A stretch of 64,000 nt of DNA, from NCBI GenBank assembly GCA_029213105.1, contig JARGNS010000001.1, positions 9,433 to 73,432 on the forward strand. Direction: 5' to 3'. The notes below the pieces were generated by a model, which saw only the letters and a list, made by a program, of their open reading frames with translations, did not search any database and had not been told where the DNA came from. Positions 34,100-42,936 of the stretch are shown one piece after another (the first letter of the stretch is position 1; every line of letters begins with the position of its first letter). Both the position numbers and the translations under genes were made by a program. Origin of the DNA: Planctomycetota bacterium. GTDB lineage: Bacteria > Planctomycetota > PLA2 > JAEUHO01.

Positions 34100-36241
34100 T
34101 CAGTTGTAGTCGGCCAGGGATGACCACGTAGCGTCCTCGTAGGACACTGTCTCTTCGATCAGGGCGACCTGAGCGACGGGCGCTTCGATGTCGACGACCT
34201 TGGGTGCCTCCTTGCGGAGGATCTCTTCGTAGATCTCGCGACGCATGCACACGCACGGGACAGACACGCCCTCGACGGAGCAGTTGTAGGTCGGCCCACG
34301 CTGCGTGTCTCGCAGCCAGCCTCGGGCGCGCCACTGCGGCACAACCTCGTCGTAGTTGAAGCTGCGAGAGTCCAGCATCTTCCTGAGTTCGCTCTTCTCG
34401 AAGGCGATGAAGGACCAGTTCGGGTCTCCGTCCGTCCAGCGACCGACGTAGCCCCCAAAGGCGCGACCCTCCTTCTCCGCAGCCAGCGACTTGTAGAAGC
34501 GGTGGCGGTTGAGGGCGGCCCAACTGGCGGCCGAGAGGAACGCGTCGCGGGCCCGGTCGGAATCGTCGGCACCTTCGCGGATCGCCTGGATGAGGTACTG
34601 GATTGGGTCCTCGTGCGGCGCCGGCACGCCCAGCGCCTCGCAGACTGCCTGCGCGAGGTCGATGCAGGCGACGTACGCCGCCAGACGGCCGCCGACGGCG
34701 GTGTTCGTGATGCTGGCGTACGAGTCGCGGCGTGACTCGAAGGCCTCGCGGAAGTCGTCCCACGAGTCCTTGTGGTAGACGAGGTACTGCACGACCTTGC
34801 GGCCGAGGTGGCCGTAGTGAGCGTGCAGGCGACCGCGCACGGTGTCTGCGACCACGCGGGCGGTCTGAGGCGGCCCAGAGATGGGCGCGCCGACCACGGC
34901 CAGCACGCGGGCTCGGGTTCCGCCGTCGTTGGTGAACGACGTGAGGCGCTGCTCGCCGGTCGACATGAGCACAGCGTTCCACGTCAGCGAGGTCTGAACA
35001 CCCTGCAAGGTGCCGCGCCCCCGCCCCTTGCCGGAGCAGAAGTCGTAGAGGACGTCGGCGACGTGCTTCTTGTGCTTCACTCGCTTGGTCTCGTCGAGGA
35101 TGAGCGGAAGGCTGTTGAGGAAGCCCGAGGCCCGCTCGACCCACACCTTGGTCGAGTCCCACGAGTAGATGAACCCCTCCTCGTCGTTGTCCGAGGGGTA
35201 GCCCCAGACCGAGGCGCCGACGCGGAGGCTCGTGGTCTTGCCCTTCGAGGTCTCGTTCGACCAGTCGATGGCGAAGTTCGAGCATCGGACGATCTTGTTG
35301 AGGCAAGACGCGACCGACGAGTAGATCGCGAGCATCGCGAGCGGGTGGTCACGTAGGAACTCGATGGTCTGGAGCCAACCCTCCCACGTCCCGCCGATCT
35401 TCAGCGACCGCATGATGGGGTCCATGCCCTCGACAGGGAAGAGCTTCAACTCCTGCTGCGTGTCCGTGCGGATGTGCCCGTCAGGGAGCAGGAACGAGCC
35501 GTCACGTTGCCAACCGAGCCGCGAGGCCCCGTTGACCAGCGGGATCTTGCTCTGGTTGATGTCCTCAAACGCGGTCATCCACCGGATGACGTCCCCGATG
35601 TTGACCGAGGTCACAGGCGCCCCGAAGTCGATGAGGCTGGTGAGCTTCTTCGAGTCGAAGGCGACAGACCGCTCGACGGTGCGGGTCCGCCACGAGGGCT
35701 TGCCAGATCCCGGCGGGGGCGGCTCGACCCACGCCACCTCGATCTGCATGTGACCGGTCTCGGCGTCGCGGCCGCGCTTCATGATGATGATCGGGGCCGT
35801 GGCGATCTTGACCCGCTTCGTGTTCCCGAAATCGTCGGCCTGCATCGAGTAGACACCGCCGAGGTCGATCTCGTAGCCTCCCGGTACGAGGTAGTTCGGG
35901 ATCTTGTCCGTGAGGTAGTCGGGCAGGCTGTCCTTGAACAGGCCCATGTTCGAGATCTGGTTGAGCAGGTCTTCGGCCTCGGACAGCGCCTGGCGCTGGG
36001 CCTTGCGGACCAGCTTCAGGGTGTCCTTCGCGCGACCGCTCATGCCCCGGACAGAGCCGAGTTGCATGAACAGGGTCTCGAGGCGCATGTCGTCGGTCTT
36101 GGGGACGAGCGCGAACTTCCCGAGGCGATCAGCGTCGAAGAAGTCCGCGAACAGCCCCAGCCGCTCCTTGCTCTCAGCGGTTTGGAGGGTCTGAATGAGT
36201 TCCGCAAGCTCATCCAGAGGATTGGTCGTATCCTCAGCCAC
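34100..36241 (-). CDS. DUF927-type ATPase/helicase-like replication protein
   Basis: The product has 713 residues from a GTG at 36241 with GGGAG upstream. A P-loop reads NETSKGKTTS (about 330), Walker B is LILDET (about 380) and a sensor-like segment STGEQRL follows; a typical DUF927 block (LHAHYGHLGRKVVQYL, about 480) lies beyond. DUF927 proteins act with primases in replication of staphylococcal cassette elements and some phages. Here the primase domain is a separate gene (53786-54646), so this is probably the motor half of a split primase-helicase. The first 150 residues are helical and unassigned. Helicase activity is inferred. Confidence 0.7.
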   Translation of the reverse strand: MAEDTTNPLDELAELIQTLQTAESKERLGLFADFFDADRLGKFALVPKTDDMRLETLFMQLGSVRGMSGRAKDTLKLVRKAQRQALSEAEDLLNQISNMGLFKDSLPDYLTDKIPNYLVPGGYEIDLGGVYSMQADDFGNTKRVKIATAPIIIMKRGRDAETGHMQIEVAWVEPPPPGSGKPSWRTRTVERSVAFDSKKLTSLIDFGAPVTSVNIGDVIRWMTAFEDINQSKIPLVNGASRLGWQRDGSFLLPDGHIRTDTQQELKLFPVEGMDPIMRSLKIGGTWEGWLQTIEFLRDHPLAMLAIYSSVASCLNKIVRCSNFAIDWSNETSKGKTTSLRVGASVWGYPSDNDEEGFIYSWDSTKVWVERASGFLNSLPLILDETKRVKHKKHVADVLYDFCSGKGRGRGTLQGVQTSLTWNAVLMSTGEQRLTSFTNDGGTRARVLAVVGAPISGPPQTARVVADTVRGRLHAHYGHLGRKVVQYLVYHKDSWDDFREAFESRRDSYASITNTAVGGRLAAYVACIDLAQAVCEALGVPAPHEDPIQYLIQAIREGADDSDRARDAFLSAASWAALNRHRFYKSLAAEKEGRAFGGYVGRWTDGDPNWSFIAFEKSELRKMLDSRSFNYDEVVPQWRARGWLRDTQRGPTYNCSVEGVSVPCVCMRREIYEEILRKEAPKVVDIEAPVAQVALIEETVSYEDATWSSLADYN

Positions 36242-36273
36242 GTAGCGCTCCCTTGATTCCGTCAGTGCCTGTC

Positions 36274-36279
36274 ATTGTA
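36274..36279 (-). promoter_or_regulatory. Putative -10 element before the DUF927 gene
   Basis: On the minus strand TACAAT (36279-36274) lies 33 bases upstream of the GTG at 36241, in the 47-base gap behind the Rad50-like gene. It is a good -10 match, but no -35 and no TG extension are visible. The assignment is tentative. Confidence 0.35.
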
Positions 36280-36288
36280 GCCTGCCGC

Positions 36289-38424
36289 CTACGCCACTCC
36301 CAGCGGGAAGAGGTAGTTCGCGACCTTGGCGATGAAGTCTTCCTCGTCGTCGAAGTGCGGCGTCGGGTCGTTGCGGAACACGAGGCAGTCGAGTTCGACA
36401 CGCGAGTGCTTCTCGATGTACTTGCGTGCCCGGGACTTCGCGCTCCGGATCTTCCCGCCGCGGGCGCGGCCGTGCGGCATCTCGACCGGGTCCGCCCCGA
36501 GGAACTCGTCAAAGGGCGGGCGCGACGCGACCTCCTCCGGCGTCGGGGCAGAGGGCTTCTCGGCGGCCTTCGGGGGCGGCGCCGGGGCCTTCGGGGGCGG
36601 CGGGGGCGCAACGGTTGGCTCGCGGCGCGGAGGCAGCGGGAGGTCCATCTGGTCGGTCGCCTCAGGCACGTCGAGGTCGAAGACCCGCCACGTGTCGGGC
36701 GGCGGCTCCGCGGGCTGGACGGTCGAGGACATGAGGATCTGCAGCTTGCAGTCCGCGAGGGCCAAGAGGACCGAGCTGAGCGTCTCCGGGTCCCACGCGC
36801 GGTCGTCGGGGACGACGATCGTGAGCGGGGTGGGCCGGAGGTCGTTCACGGCGGCGCACATGGCGCAAGTGACCGCGACGCGCTGCGCCTCGGACAGGCC
36901 GACCTTGAGGTAGCGGCCGAAGGCGTCCTCCTCGTACAGCCCGTAGAAGAAGACGGCGCGGCCGTCGTCATCGAGGGTCACCCCGAAGTCCCACCCCTCG
37001 GGCAGGTAGGCCGAGACGGCCACGCAGAACTTCTCGATGCGCTGGGCGAGCAGCGACTGGATGGTCTTCTGGACGTGCGCCTTGTAGCCCTGGAAGACCG
37101 CGCCCTCGGCGGTCGACTCGTTGGCGTTCTTCAGCGCGGCGTCCATCTGCACCCACTCGGTCTGCTGCCGCTGCAGGGTCGAGAGGTAGTCGCGATGCTG
37201 CTGGAGCAGGTCACGAGTCTCGTCGAGGTTCACGTCCTCGGCCTTGACGACCTGAGGCACCGAGCGCAGGTCGGACTCCAACTCGAGGATGCGCCGGTCG
37301 AGCGAGGCCTTTTCGAAGGCGAGGTCACGCACGACGCCCTTGGCCTTGGCGTAGGTGGCGTACCCGGTCTCTGCGTCGCCGACCGCGGAGCGGTAGTAGT
37401 CACGGCAGGACTGCAGGTGGCCCTTCGGGACGCTCTGCGAGCATGCGGGGCACTGGTCGTCCCAGCCGGAGTCGATGGCCCAGTCGAGGCCATCAGCCAT
37501 CGCGGTCTGCCCGAGCTGGACCTCACCGTCAGCGGGGTCGGGCTCCGTGAGAGAGGCGAAGTGGCGATCGGCTTCGCGGATGCGGCGCTCGAGGTCGGGG
37601 ACCTTGGCGCGCTGCACCGTGAGCTTGCCCTCGATGTCCTTCCGCTGGCGGATGGCGTCGGACTGGGCGTCGGCGCGCACCGCGGCCTCGTAGGCGGACT
37701 CGCACTGGCGCACGTTCTCCTTCTGGGCGAGGATCTGGGCGTCGGTGACCCGAGCTTCGACCGAAGCTGCAAGGCGCTCGTGGAGGCTCCTGGAGGCCTT
37801 GGCGTCGGCGTTGCACTGCCGCTGACGGGTGCCGGCGAGCTTGATGGACTGGGTCAACCGGTCGATGTGGCTGCAGTCGAGACCCTCCGTCAGGTCGACG
37901 TAGACCTTGTAGTCGGGCTTGGACAACTCGGTCTCGATGGCGGCGTCGTCGAGGTCGGCGCAGACCCACTCGGTCAGCCGAGCACGAGCAGCCTTCGCGT
38001 TGCTCGCCAAGACCTCCCGCACCTCTCGGTAGATCAGGTGCGGGCTATGCGCGTCCTTGGTCTCGGGCTGGACCCACTCGGGCTTGATGTGGGTCGGGGT
38101 CTTGACCCGGGCGCCGTCGCGGTGGGTGTTCCACTCGCAGGCCTGCCCGTTGCTCAGGGTGACGCGGGCAAAGAGCTTACCCCCGTCGAAGCCGCGCTGG
38201 TAGGCAAGCCCCATCAGGGTCGAGGGGTCGGAGCAGATCTGGCGACCCGCCACGTCGTCGGCGGCACCAGAGACGGCGAGCGCAACGGCCTGCGAGACGG
38301 TCGTCTTGCCGGTCCCGTTGGCTCCGATGAAGAGGTTGAGCAGGCCGAGCTTGTAGTTCTTCGGCTTGCCGGCGGTCGACTTGAGGTTGAAGGAGACCTC
38401 GGTGGCGATGGGCGTGTCAGTCAT
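36289..38424 (-). CDS. Rad50/SbcC-like recombination ATPase
   Basis: The product has 711 residues from the ATG at 38424, which overlaps the upstream stop and has AGGAG upstream. Walker A is GANGTGKTT (34-42), a zinc-hook-like CPAC lies near residue 325 in the middle of two long charged helical arms, the ABC signature-like LSEAQR lies near 511 and Walker B (TIVVPDD) near 538. After about residue 580 there is a Pro/Ala-rich linker and a basic, then acidic, C-terminal domain not found in standard Rad50. T4 gp46-type proteins work with a Mre11/gp47 nuclease; none is visible in the window. DNA end processing is the likely role. Confidence 0.8.
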   Translation of the reverse strand: MTDTPIATEVSFNLKSTAGKPKNYKLGLLNLFIGANGTGKTTVSQAVALAVSGAADDVAGRQICSDPSTLMGLAYQRGFDGGKLFARVTLSNGQACEWNTHRDGARVKTPTHIKPEWVQPETKDAHSPHLIYREVREVLASNAKAARARLTEWVCADLDDAAIETELSKPDYKVYVDLTEGLDCSHIDRLTQSIKLAGTRQRQCNADAKASRSLHERLAASVEARVTDAQILAQKENVRQCESAYEAAVRADAQSDAIRQRKDIEGKLTVQRAKVPDLERRIREADRHFASLTEPDPADGEVQLGQTAMADGLDWAIDSGWDDQCPACSQSVPKGHLQSCRDYYRSAVGDAETGYATYAKAKGVVRDLAFEKASLDRRILELESDLRSVPQVVKAEDVNLDETRDLLQQHRDYLSTLQRQQTEWVQMDAALKNANESTAEGAVFQGYKAHVQKTIQSLLAQRIEKFCVAVSAYLPEGWDFGVTLDDDGRAVFFYGLYEEDAFGRYLKVGLSEAQRVAVTCAMCAAVNDLRPTPLTIVVPDDRAWDPETLSSVLLALADCKLQILMSSTVQPAEPPPDTWRVFDLDVPEATDQMDLPLPPRREPTVAPPPPPKAPAPPPKAAEKPSAPTPEEVASRPPFDEFLGADPVEMPHGRARGGKIRSAKSRARKYIEKHSRVELDCLVFRNDPTPHFDDEEDFIAKVANYLFPLGVA

Positions 38425-38696
38425 CAGTTCTGCTCCTGAGCGTCGATCTGGTCCCATAGGACTGCGTCAAGCCCGCCGGAGGTGAGGCGGTCGAGGCGAG
38501 AAGACTCGAGGCCACCAGATCCAGTGGTGTACACCGCCTTCACGGCCTCGGCGACGGCGTCGCTCTGGCTCGCTTCGAACTCTCGGTCGCTCTGATCGTC
38601 GGCGCCCGCCGCGAAGAGTGCGTGCCGGTCCATCTCGACCTCGAGGTGGATGTGCATGATGACAGGCACGGTGACCTTGTAAGTGTAGTCGGACAT
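38424..38696 (-). CDS. Small protein ahead of the Rad50-like gene
   Basis: The product has 90 residues, MSDYTYKVTVPVIMHIHLEV at the N-terminus, then an acidic helical half ending DAQEQN. It starts in TGATG overlap with the preceding gene and ends in TGATG overlap with the Rad50-like gene. The junction on both sides has the same 12 bases (GAGCAGAACTGA), see findings. The first 20 residues form a beta strand pair of the kind seen in small nucleic-acid-binding folds, but no family is recognised. Confidence 0.6.
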   Translation of the reverse strand: MSDYTYKVTVPVIMHIHLEVEMDRHALFAAGADDQSDREFEASQSDAVAEAVKAVYTTGSGGLESSRLDRLTSGGLDAVLWDQIDAQEQN

Positions 38697-39139
38697 CAGT
38701 TCTGCTCCACGATGATGCGGCCCCAGACCTTGAACGAGTCGCCGGGGAGGCGGTCCATGCTGGCGACGTCGAAGATCTCGTCGGTACGGGTGTCCCACAC
38801 CCAGGCGTTCTTGCCCTCACGGCGGAAGCCCTCGATCATCTCGAAGGTCGGTCGGCCAGCGGTGACATCGGTCTGTTCGACGTACTGGGCGGGGCGCACG
38901 ATGCCGTGGAAGCGGGGCGCTCCGTCCCAGAGAGCACCGCTCACGACGGTCTGGGGCCACGCCTTCCAGCCACCAGCCTCGGCGGCGCGCTTCTTGTAGT
39001 CGTCGCGGCCAGCGACGACAGTCACGTCGCGGTCGGGGTAGGCCTCGGAGAGGATGTCGGTCAGGATGTCACGCCAGTCGTCGATCTTCTCGTCGGGGGT
39101 GGCGCGGTCGTGGGCGAGGAAGATTCGAAGGTCACTCAT
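38696..39139 (-). CDS. Rossmann-like protein of unknown function
   Basis: The product has 147 residues; AAGGAGCAACC precedes the ATG. The N-terminus (LRIFLAHDRATPDEKIDDW) and a following VTVVAGRDDY suggest an alternating alpha/beta fold of the nucleoside deoxyribosyltransferase or TIR-like kind, where an early strand-His/Asp motif lines the active site. The C-terminal half has two beta-rich segments (GKNAWVWDTRTDEIFDV). The similarity is too weak to name an enzyme. It is coupled to the next gene. Confidence 0.55.
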   Translation of the reverse strand: MSDLRIFLAHDRATPDEKIDDWRDILTDILSEAYPDRDVTVVAGRDDYKKRAAEAGGWKAWPQTVVSGALWDGAPRFHGIVRPAQYVEQTDVTAGRPTFEMIEGFRREGKNAWVWDTRTDEIFDVASMDRLPGDSFKVWGRIIVEQN

Positions 39140-39148
39140 GGTTGCTCC

Positions 39149-39670
39149 TTAGAAGGGCAGGTCGTCGGTCACTCGGGGGGTTCCGCACTCGCGGCAGAAC
39201 AGGTCGCGCTGGTTCGAGAAGTGGCGCCAGTACTCCGCGTCGAAGTCGTCGCGCCACTGCTGCTTCACCAGTTGGTCATGGTCGTAGACGACCTGGTGGA
39301 TGCCGAGTCCTCGCAGACCCGGAGTATGCCCAAGCAGTAGGTCTGCAGCTGGTCCGTATTCTCGCAGCGGTTTTCTCCGCTGGCGAGCCAGTCGTGAACG
39401 GACCGCTCCGTAGTTGAGGCCGCGCTCGGCGCAGAACGCTCGCACCGACTTGCGGAGCTTGAGCAGGTTGCAGTCGTAGCAGCACGTCGCGAGGTTCGTG
39501 GCAGCATGTGGGTCACTCGTCTTGCTCCTTGGCTTCAGGTGGTCGACGGTCAGGAAGTTGTCACCCTTCTCGTCGATTAGCTCGATGATCGTCACTCCGC
39601 AGTACACGCAGCGCAGTCCGTCGCGGAGATAGACAGACCAACGCCTCTTCGCACGAATCCACGCGGTCAC
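39149..39670 (-). CDS. HNH endonuclease
   Basis: The product has 173 residues from a GTG at 39670 with AAGGAGGTG upstream. The HNH core is clear: C21-x2-C24, VDHLKPRSK (D43-H44), N59-LATCCYDCN and K71. A second Cys pair near the C-terminus (CRECG) may bind zinc. Such free-standing HNH genes in phages are often homing endonucleases next to genes they protect; it lies close to the DNA polymerase. It could also act in packaging, but the terminase is far away. Confidence 0.85.
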   Translation of the reverse strand: MTAWIRAKRRWSVYLRDGLRCVYCGVTIIELIDEKGDNFLTVDHLKPRSKTSDPHAATNLATCCYDCNLLKLRKSVRAFCAERGLNYGAVRSRLARQRRKPLREYGPAADLLLGHTPGLRGLGIHQVVYDHDQLVKQQWRDDFDAEYWRHFSNQRDLFCRECGTPRVTDDLPF

Positions 39671-39722
39671 TCACACCTCCTTAGCGTTATGCGGTCTCTT
39701 GCGACTGCCCCACGGCAGGCGC

Positions 39723-40076
39723 TCATCGCGTAGGTCTGGCGATCTTCCAGTGCGTGATCGGGTAATCCAGTTCTGACCCCATCGCGCCCCCCGAGCGCAC
39801 GCAGTAGACCCGTTGGTTGGGGTGTCCGCTCGAGGTCCCGTGACGACGCCGGGTCAGCGTATTCGGGTTTTCGAGGCGAACTTGATTCGGATGAACGACG
39901 GCGATGTGACGCTTACCGTCGAGCTTGTCGTACTTGACCCAAAGGGTCGGAAGGCCGAGGCGGCAGCCCCACCCCCGCTCAACCTGAGGATCGGCGACGA
40001 CTTGCGAGCGGAAAGACGTGTGTCCCAAACCGTCAGGGTTGACCACCGATCGCCAGTTGTTAGGCCTTCGGCTCAA
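39723..40076 (-). CDS. Unrecognised protein behind the DNA polymerase (TTG start likely)
   Basis: The frame gives 117 residues from a TTG at 40076, two bases after the polymerase stop region, with GGAGGTGTGAG directly upstream. The same Shine-Dalgarno context (GGAGGTGTGAG) precedes the HNH gene, which supports the start. A GTG at 40046 is an alternative. The product is basic and beta-rich (LWVKYDKLDGKRHIAVVHPNQVRL). Its codon use is less GC-rich than that of the neighbours. No family is recognised; the coding status is moderate. Confidence 0.5.
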   Translation of the reverse strand: MSRRPNNWRSVVNPDGLGHTSFRSQVVADPQVERGWGCRLGLPTLWVKYDKLDGKRHIAVVHPNQVRLENPNTLTRRRHGTSSGHPNQRVYCVRSGGAMGSELDYPITHWKIARPTR

Positions 40077-40077
40077 C

Positions 40078-42936
40078 TCACACCTCCGCCCAAGTACGGC
40101 CGACATCGGCCTCACAGGTGAACGGGACGGGCCATCCCGGCACCTTGATGGTCATCAGGCGCGTCATCTCCTTCTGAGCCCACTCCGCGAGATGCTCAGG
40201 CACCTCGACCACGAGGGAGTCGTGGACCTGCGCAGTGATGCCCGTTCCGGGGCCCCACTTGCCAGAGGGGAAGGAGCGCAGGACGCGCATCTCGGCGATC
40301 GACATGATCGCCGACTCGCAGGAGAGCACGGGGTAGTTGACGACCTCGTTCTTCTTGCCCTCCTGCAGCGAGCCGGAGCGGCGACCGAAGAGCGGGTCCT
40401 CCATGAACCCCTGCTGCTCGTAGAGGTCGAGCATGGACTGCCACGCACGCTTCCAGTCGGGCTCGCTCTCGTGCCACACTTGGTCGAAGTAGCGGACCTG
40501 CCGCAGGTCGAACTTCAGGTACGGCAGCGAGGTCTCGAGCTTGCCCTTCTCGTTGAAGCCCGTCATCTCGGTCGACCGGATGACGCTGTGCTTGGTCTCC
40601 GCGCCCGCCCAATAAATTGACGCGTACCTGTATGTTTTCGTAAGTTCCCGTAATTGCCCAGCTTTTCCCTTCTTCGAGGGCTTGTGGGTCGCCTTGAGCG
40701 AGAAACCCTTCGTCCACCCGGATGCGTTCTCGAAGTCCTTCCCGAAGAGGTCGTGAGCGAGCCAGCAGTGCGGGTCGAGGTTCTGATCGAAGCAGTCGAG
40801 CAGGCGCTCGATCTGCCAGTAGTTCGCCGTGATGACGAGGTGAGCCGCGCTGAGGTCGCACCCGACGAGGACGTTGCCTGGCGCCGCGCAGTAGACCTTG
40901 CGGACACCGCCGAGGTCCTTGCGGCTCGACTGGTTCTGCATGTTCGGGCCGCTCGAAGAGAATCGACCGACCGCGGTCGTGTGGCTGTTCCAGTTCGACC
41001 GGATGCGGCTGTCCGGGTGGAGTCTCCCCTTCTTGGTCAGACCCAGCGGGGTCAGAGACCGGAGCTGGGTGCCGAGCACCTTCACGACCACGCGCCGGTA
41101 CTGGCGGAGCTTCATGAGGAAGTTGAACTGGTCCTTTGACAACTCCGGGTTCGACATGTGGGCGCGGAGGACCGCGTCCCCGGTGCCGGGCAGGCCCGAC
41201 TGGGTGTAGAAGTCCTTCGCATCCATGCCGTAGGGGCAGCCGAGGTCCCAGTCCTCGTACAGGAGGTTCCGGATCTGGTCGAACGACCGCGGGTTCACCA
41301 CGTCGTCGTCTGCCTCGACGCTGCCCATGTCGAGCTTCTTCAGGCCGACGCGCGCGGCAAGCTCCTGCAGGTCTCCGTTGAGGTCGACCGAGACCTTCTC
41401 GAACTTCTCGGTCAGGGTCTTGACCAGCGCCTGGTCGACGTAGACCCCGTTCTGGTGCATCTGGACGCACAGGTCCTGCCGTGCGTGGTCGAGGTTGCGC
41501 AGGTCCCACGGACGGGCGCTCGGCCAGTCCACGGGCTTCGCCCAGTCGGGGAGCGGCCGCGCTGCTCCGTTCTCATCCGCGGAGCGGTGCAGCGGCTCCT
41601 TGATGCGGGCGTTGACCACGGTGTCGAACTGGCAGTAGACGAGCCGGTCCTTGACCGTGAGGCGAGAGGTCGCGGTGCCCTCCCCGCTCTCGCTGGTCTC
41701 CCACTTGTGGACGTCCGTGATGCGGCGTCCGGTCGGCTTGAGGCCCTTGGGCAGGTCGGGGTGCGTGAATCGGGTGTCGAACAGCGTGTCGTGCGACGGC
41801 TGCGGCCGCACGCCAAAGTAGTGCTCCGACACCTGACGGTCGAAGTAGCCCTCGTTGTGGCCGACCTTGAGCTTCGCTGGGTCGGTCAGGAACTCGACGA
41901 TGATCTCCTTGATCTCCGCGAGTTCCTCGGGACCGTACTCCCGCACGCGCTGCGACGGCACGGCGCGGCGGTTGAGGTCCATGTCGAGGTGGATGCCGAC
42001 CACCCGGGCGACCTGATGCGGCGTCTCCCACGGCATGGTCGGGTTGCCGTCGACGTCCATGTCAGGGGTCGCGATCGACAGGCAGTCGATGCTGATGTCG
42101 CGGACGTTGATGCCGTCGGTCTCGTAGTCGTAGACCCAGAACGGCGCCGCGACCGAGAGCCACTCGCGCAACTGCTGCGGGGCTGGCTGGCTGAGGACCT
42201 CCGGCTCGCGCCACAACAGGGCGTCGTTGAACCAGCGCAGCGCCTTGCCGAGGGTCGCCGTGAACTGCGGCCGGAACTTCGGGGCGTGCTTGATGTAGCC
42301 GGGGTCGAACGTGGGGACGACCTTCACGGTCCAGTCGTAGTCGACCTGCGTCCAGTCGAACGCGTCCCAGAAGAGGCGGCTGGCCTTCCGCTCGATCATG
42401 TCGCCCTCGAGACGCGACATCGAGTTCGTGGTCTCGAGGAGCTTCTGAGAAGGCGTCGTGCCGAGCGGGAGGATGTACTGGTACTTCGAGGCGATGCGCA
42501 ACATGTGCTGTCGGCAGCACTCGACCGGGTGCGGCGCCTCCTTGGCAGCCATCTCCTTGGCCTTCGAGGCCTTAGCGCCGGCGCGCTTGTAGTCCTTCGC
42601 GATCTTCTTGCGCTGGCGCTTGATCGTCGCGTCGAGCTTCTTCCACGGTGCCTTCGCTCCCGGGGGGCGGCAGGCCACGACGTGGGCGAGGTCGATGTGA
42701 GTACGCTTGAGGCCGACGGCGGCGAGCGATCGAGACCACTCACCGCCGTCGGGGCCCGCCAGCGGACGACCGTACTGCTGGTCGTCCTGCTTGGGGGCTT
42801 CGAGGATACCGAGGACCGTGGACCCCTCGCGAAGCTCCGGCTTGACCGGGCGCCAGGGGCCATCACGGAGACAGCCGTTCGGTCCGAGAGGGCAACGGTC
42901 GCAGTCTGCGCCGTGTTCGCGGGGGTCGTAGGTCAT
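40078..42936 (-). CDS. Family A DNA polymerase with N-terminal uracil-DNA-glycosylase-like domain
   Basis: The product has 952 residues from the ATG overlapping the upstream stop. Residues about 8-190 resemble family 4/5 UDG: CDRCPLGPNGC, an ILEAP loop, GRPLAGPDGGEWSRSL, VVACRPPG and a later Cys before YILPLG. The 3'-5' exonuclease follows (YDYETDG, GHNEGYFDRQ, YCQFD). Polymerase motifs are A CDLSAAH (about 692), B RELTKTYRYASIYW (about 765) and C QVHDSL (about 904). Tyr in the O-helix is as in T7 polymerase. In motif A the usual Glu is His. The codons of motif B are strikingly AT-rich (see findings). This is the phage replicase. Confidence 0.92.
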   Translation of the reverse strand: MTYDPREHGADCDRCPLGPNGCLRDGPWRPVKPELREGSTVLGILEAPKQDDQQYGRPLAGPDGGEWSRSLAAVGLKRTHIDLAHVVACRPPGAKAPWKKLDATIKRQRKKIAKDYKRAGAKASKAKEMAAKEAPHPVECCRQHMLRIASKYQYILPLGTTPSQKLLETTNSMSRLEGDMIERKASRLFWDAFDWTQVDYDWTVKVVPTFDPGYIKHAPKFRPQFTATLGKALRWFNDALLWREPEVLSQPAPQQLREWLSVAAPFWVYDYETDGINVRDISIDCLSIATPDMDVDGNPTMPWETPHQVARVVGIHLDMDLNRRAVPSQRVREYGPEELAEIKEIIVEFLTDPAKLKVGHNEGYFDRQVSEHYFGVRPQPSHDTLFDTRFTHPDLPKGLKPTGRRITDVHKWETSESGEGTATSRLTVKDRLVYCQFDTVVNARIKEPLHRSADENGAARPLPDWAKPVDWPSARPWDLRNLDHARQDLCVQMHQNGVYVDQALVKTLTEKFEKVSVDLNGDLQELAARVGLKKLDMGSVEADDDVVNPRSFDQIRNLLYEDWDLGCPYGMDAKDFYTQSGLPGTGDAVLRAHMSNPELSKDQFNFLMKLRQYRRVVVKVLGTQLRSLTPLGLTKKGRLHPDSRIRSNWNSHTTAVGRFSSSGPNMQNQSSRKDLGGVRKVYCAAPGNVLVGCDLSAAHLVITANYWQIERLLDCFDQNLDPHCWLAHDLFGKDFENASGWTKGFSLKATHKPSKKGKAGQLRELTKTYRYASIYWAGAETKHSVIRSTEMTGFNEKGKLETSLPYLKFDLRQVRYFDQVWHESEPDWKRAWQSMLDLYEQQGFMEDPLFGRRSGSLQEGKKNEVVNYPVLSCESAIMSIAEMRVLRSFPSGKWGPGTGITAQVHDSLVVEVPEHLAEWAQKEMTRLMTIKVPGWPVPFTCEADVGRTWAEV

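Noticed and set aside
36253..38439. Long plus-strand frame opposite the Rad50-like gene
   Set aside because: Antisense shadow; the minus-strand frame has clear Walker A, hook, signature and Walker B motifs.
39660..39722. 19-codon frame between the HNH gene and the gene at 39723
   Set aside because: It contains the HNH ribosome site and has no Shine-Dalgarno of its own; coding is not supported.
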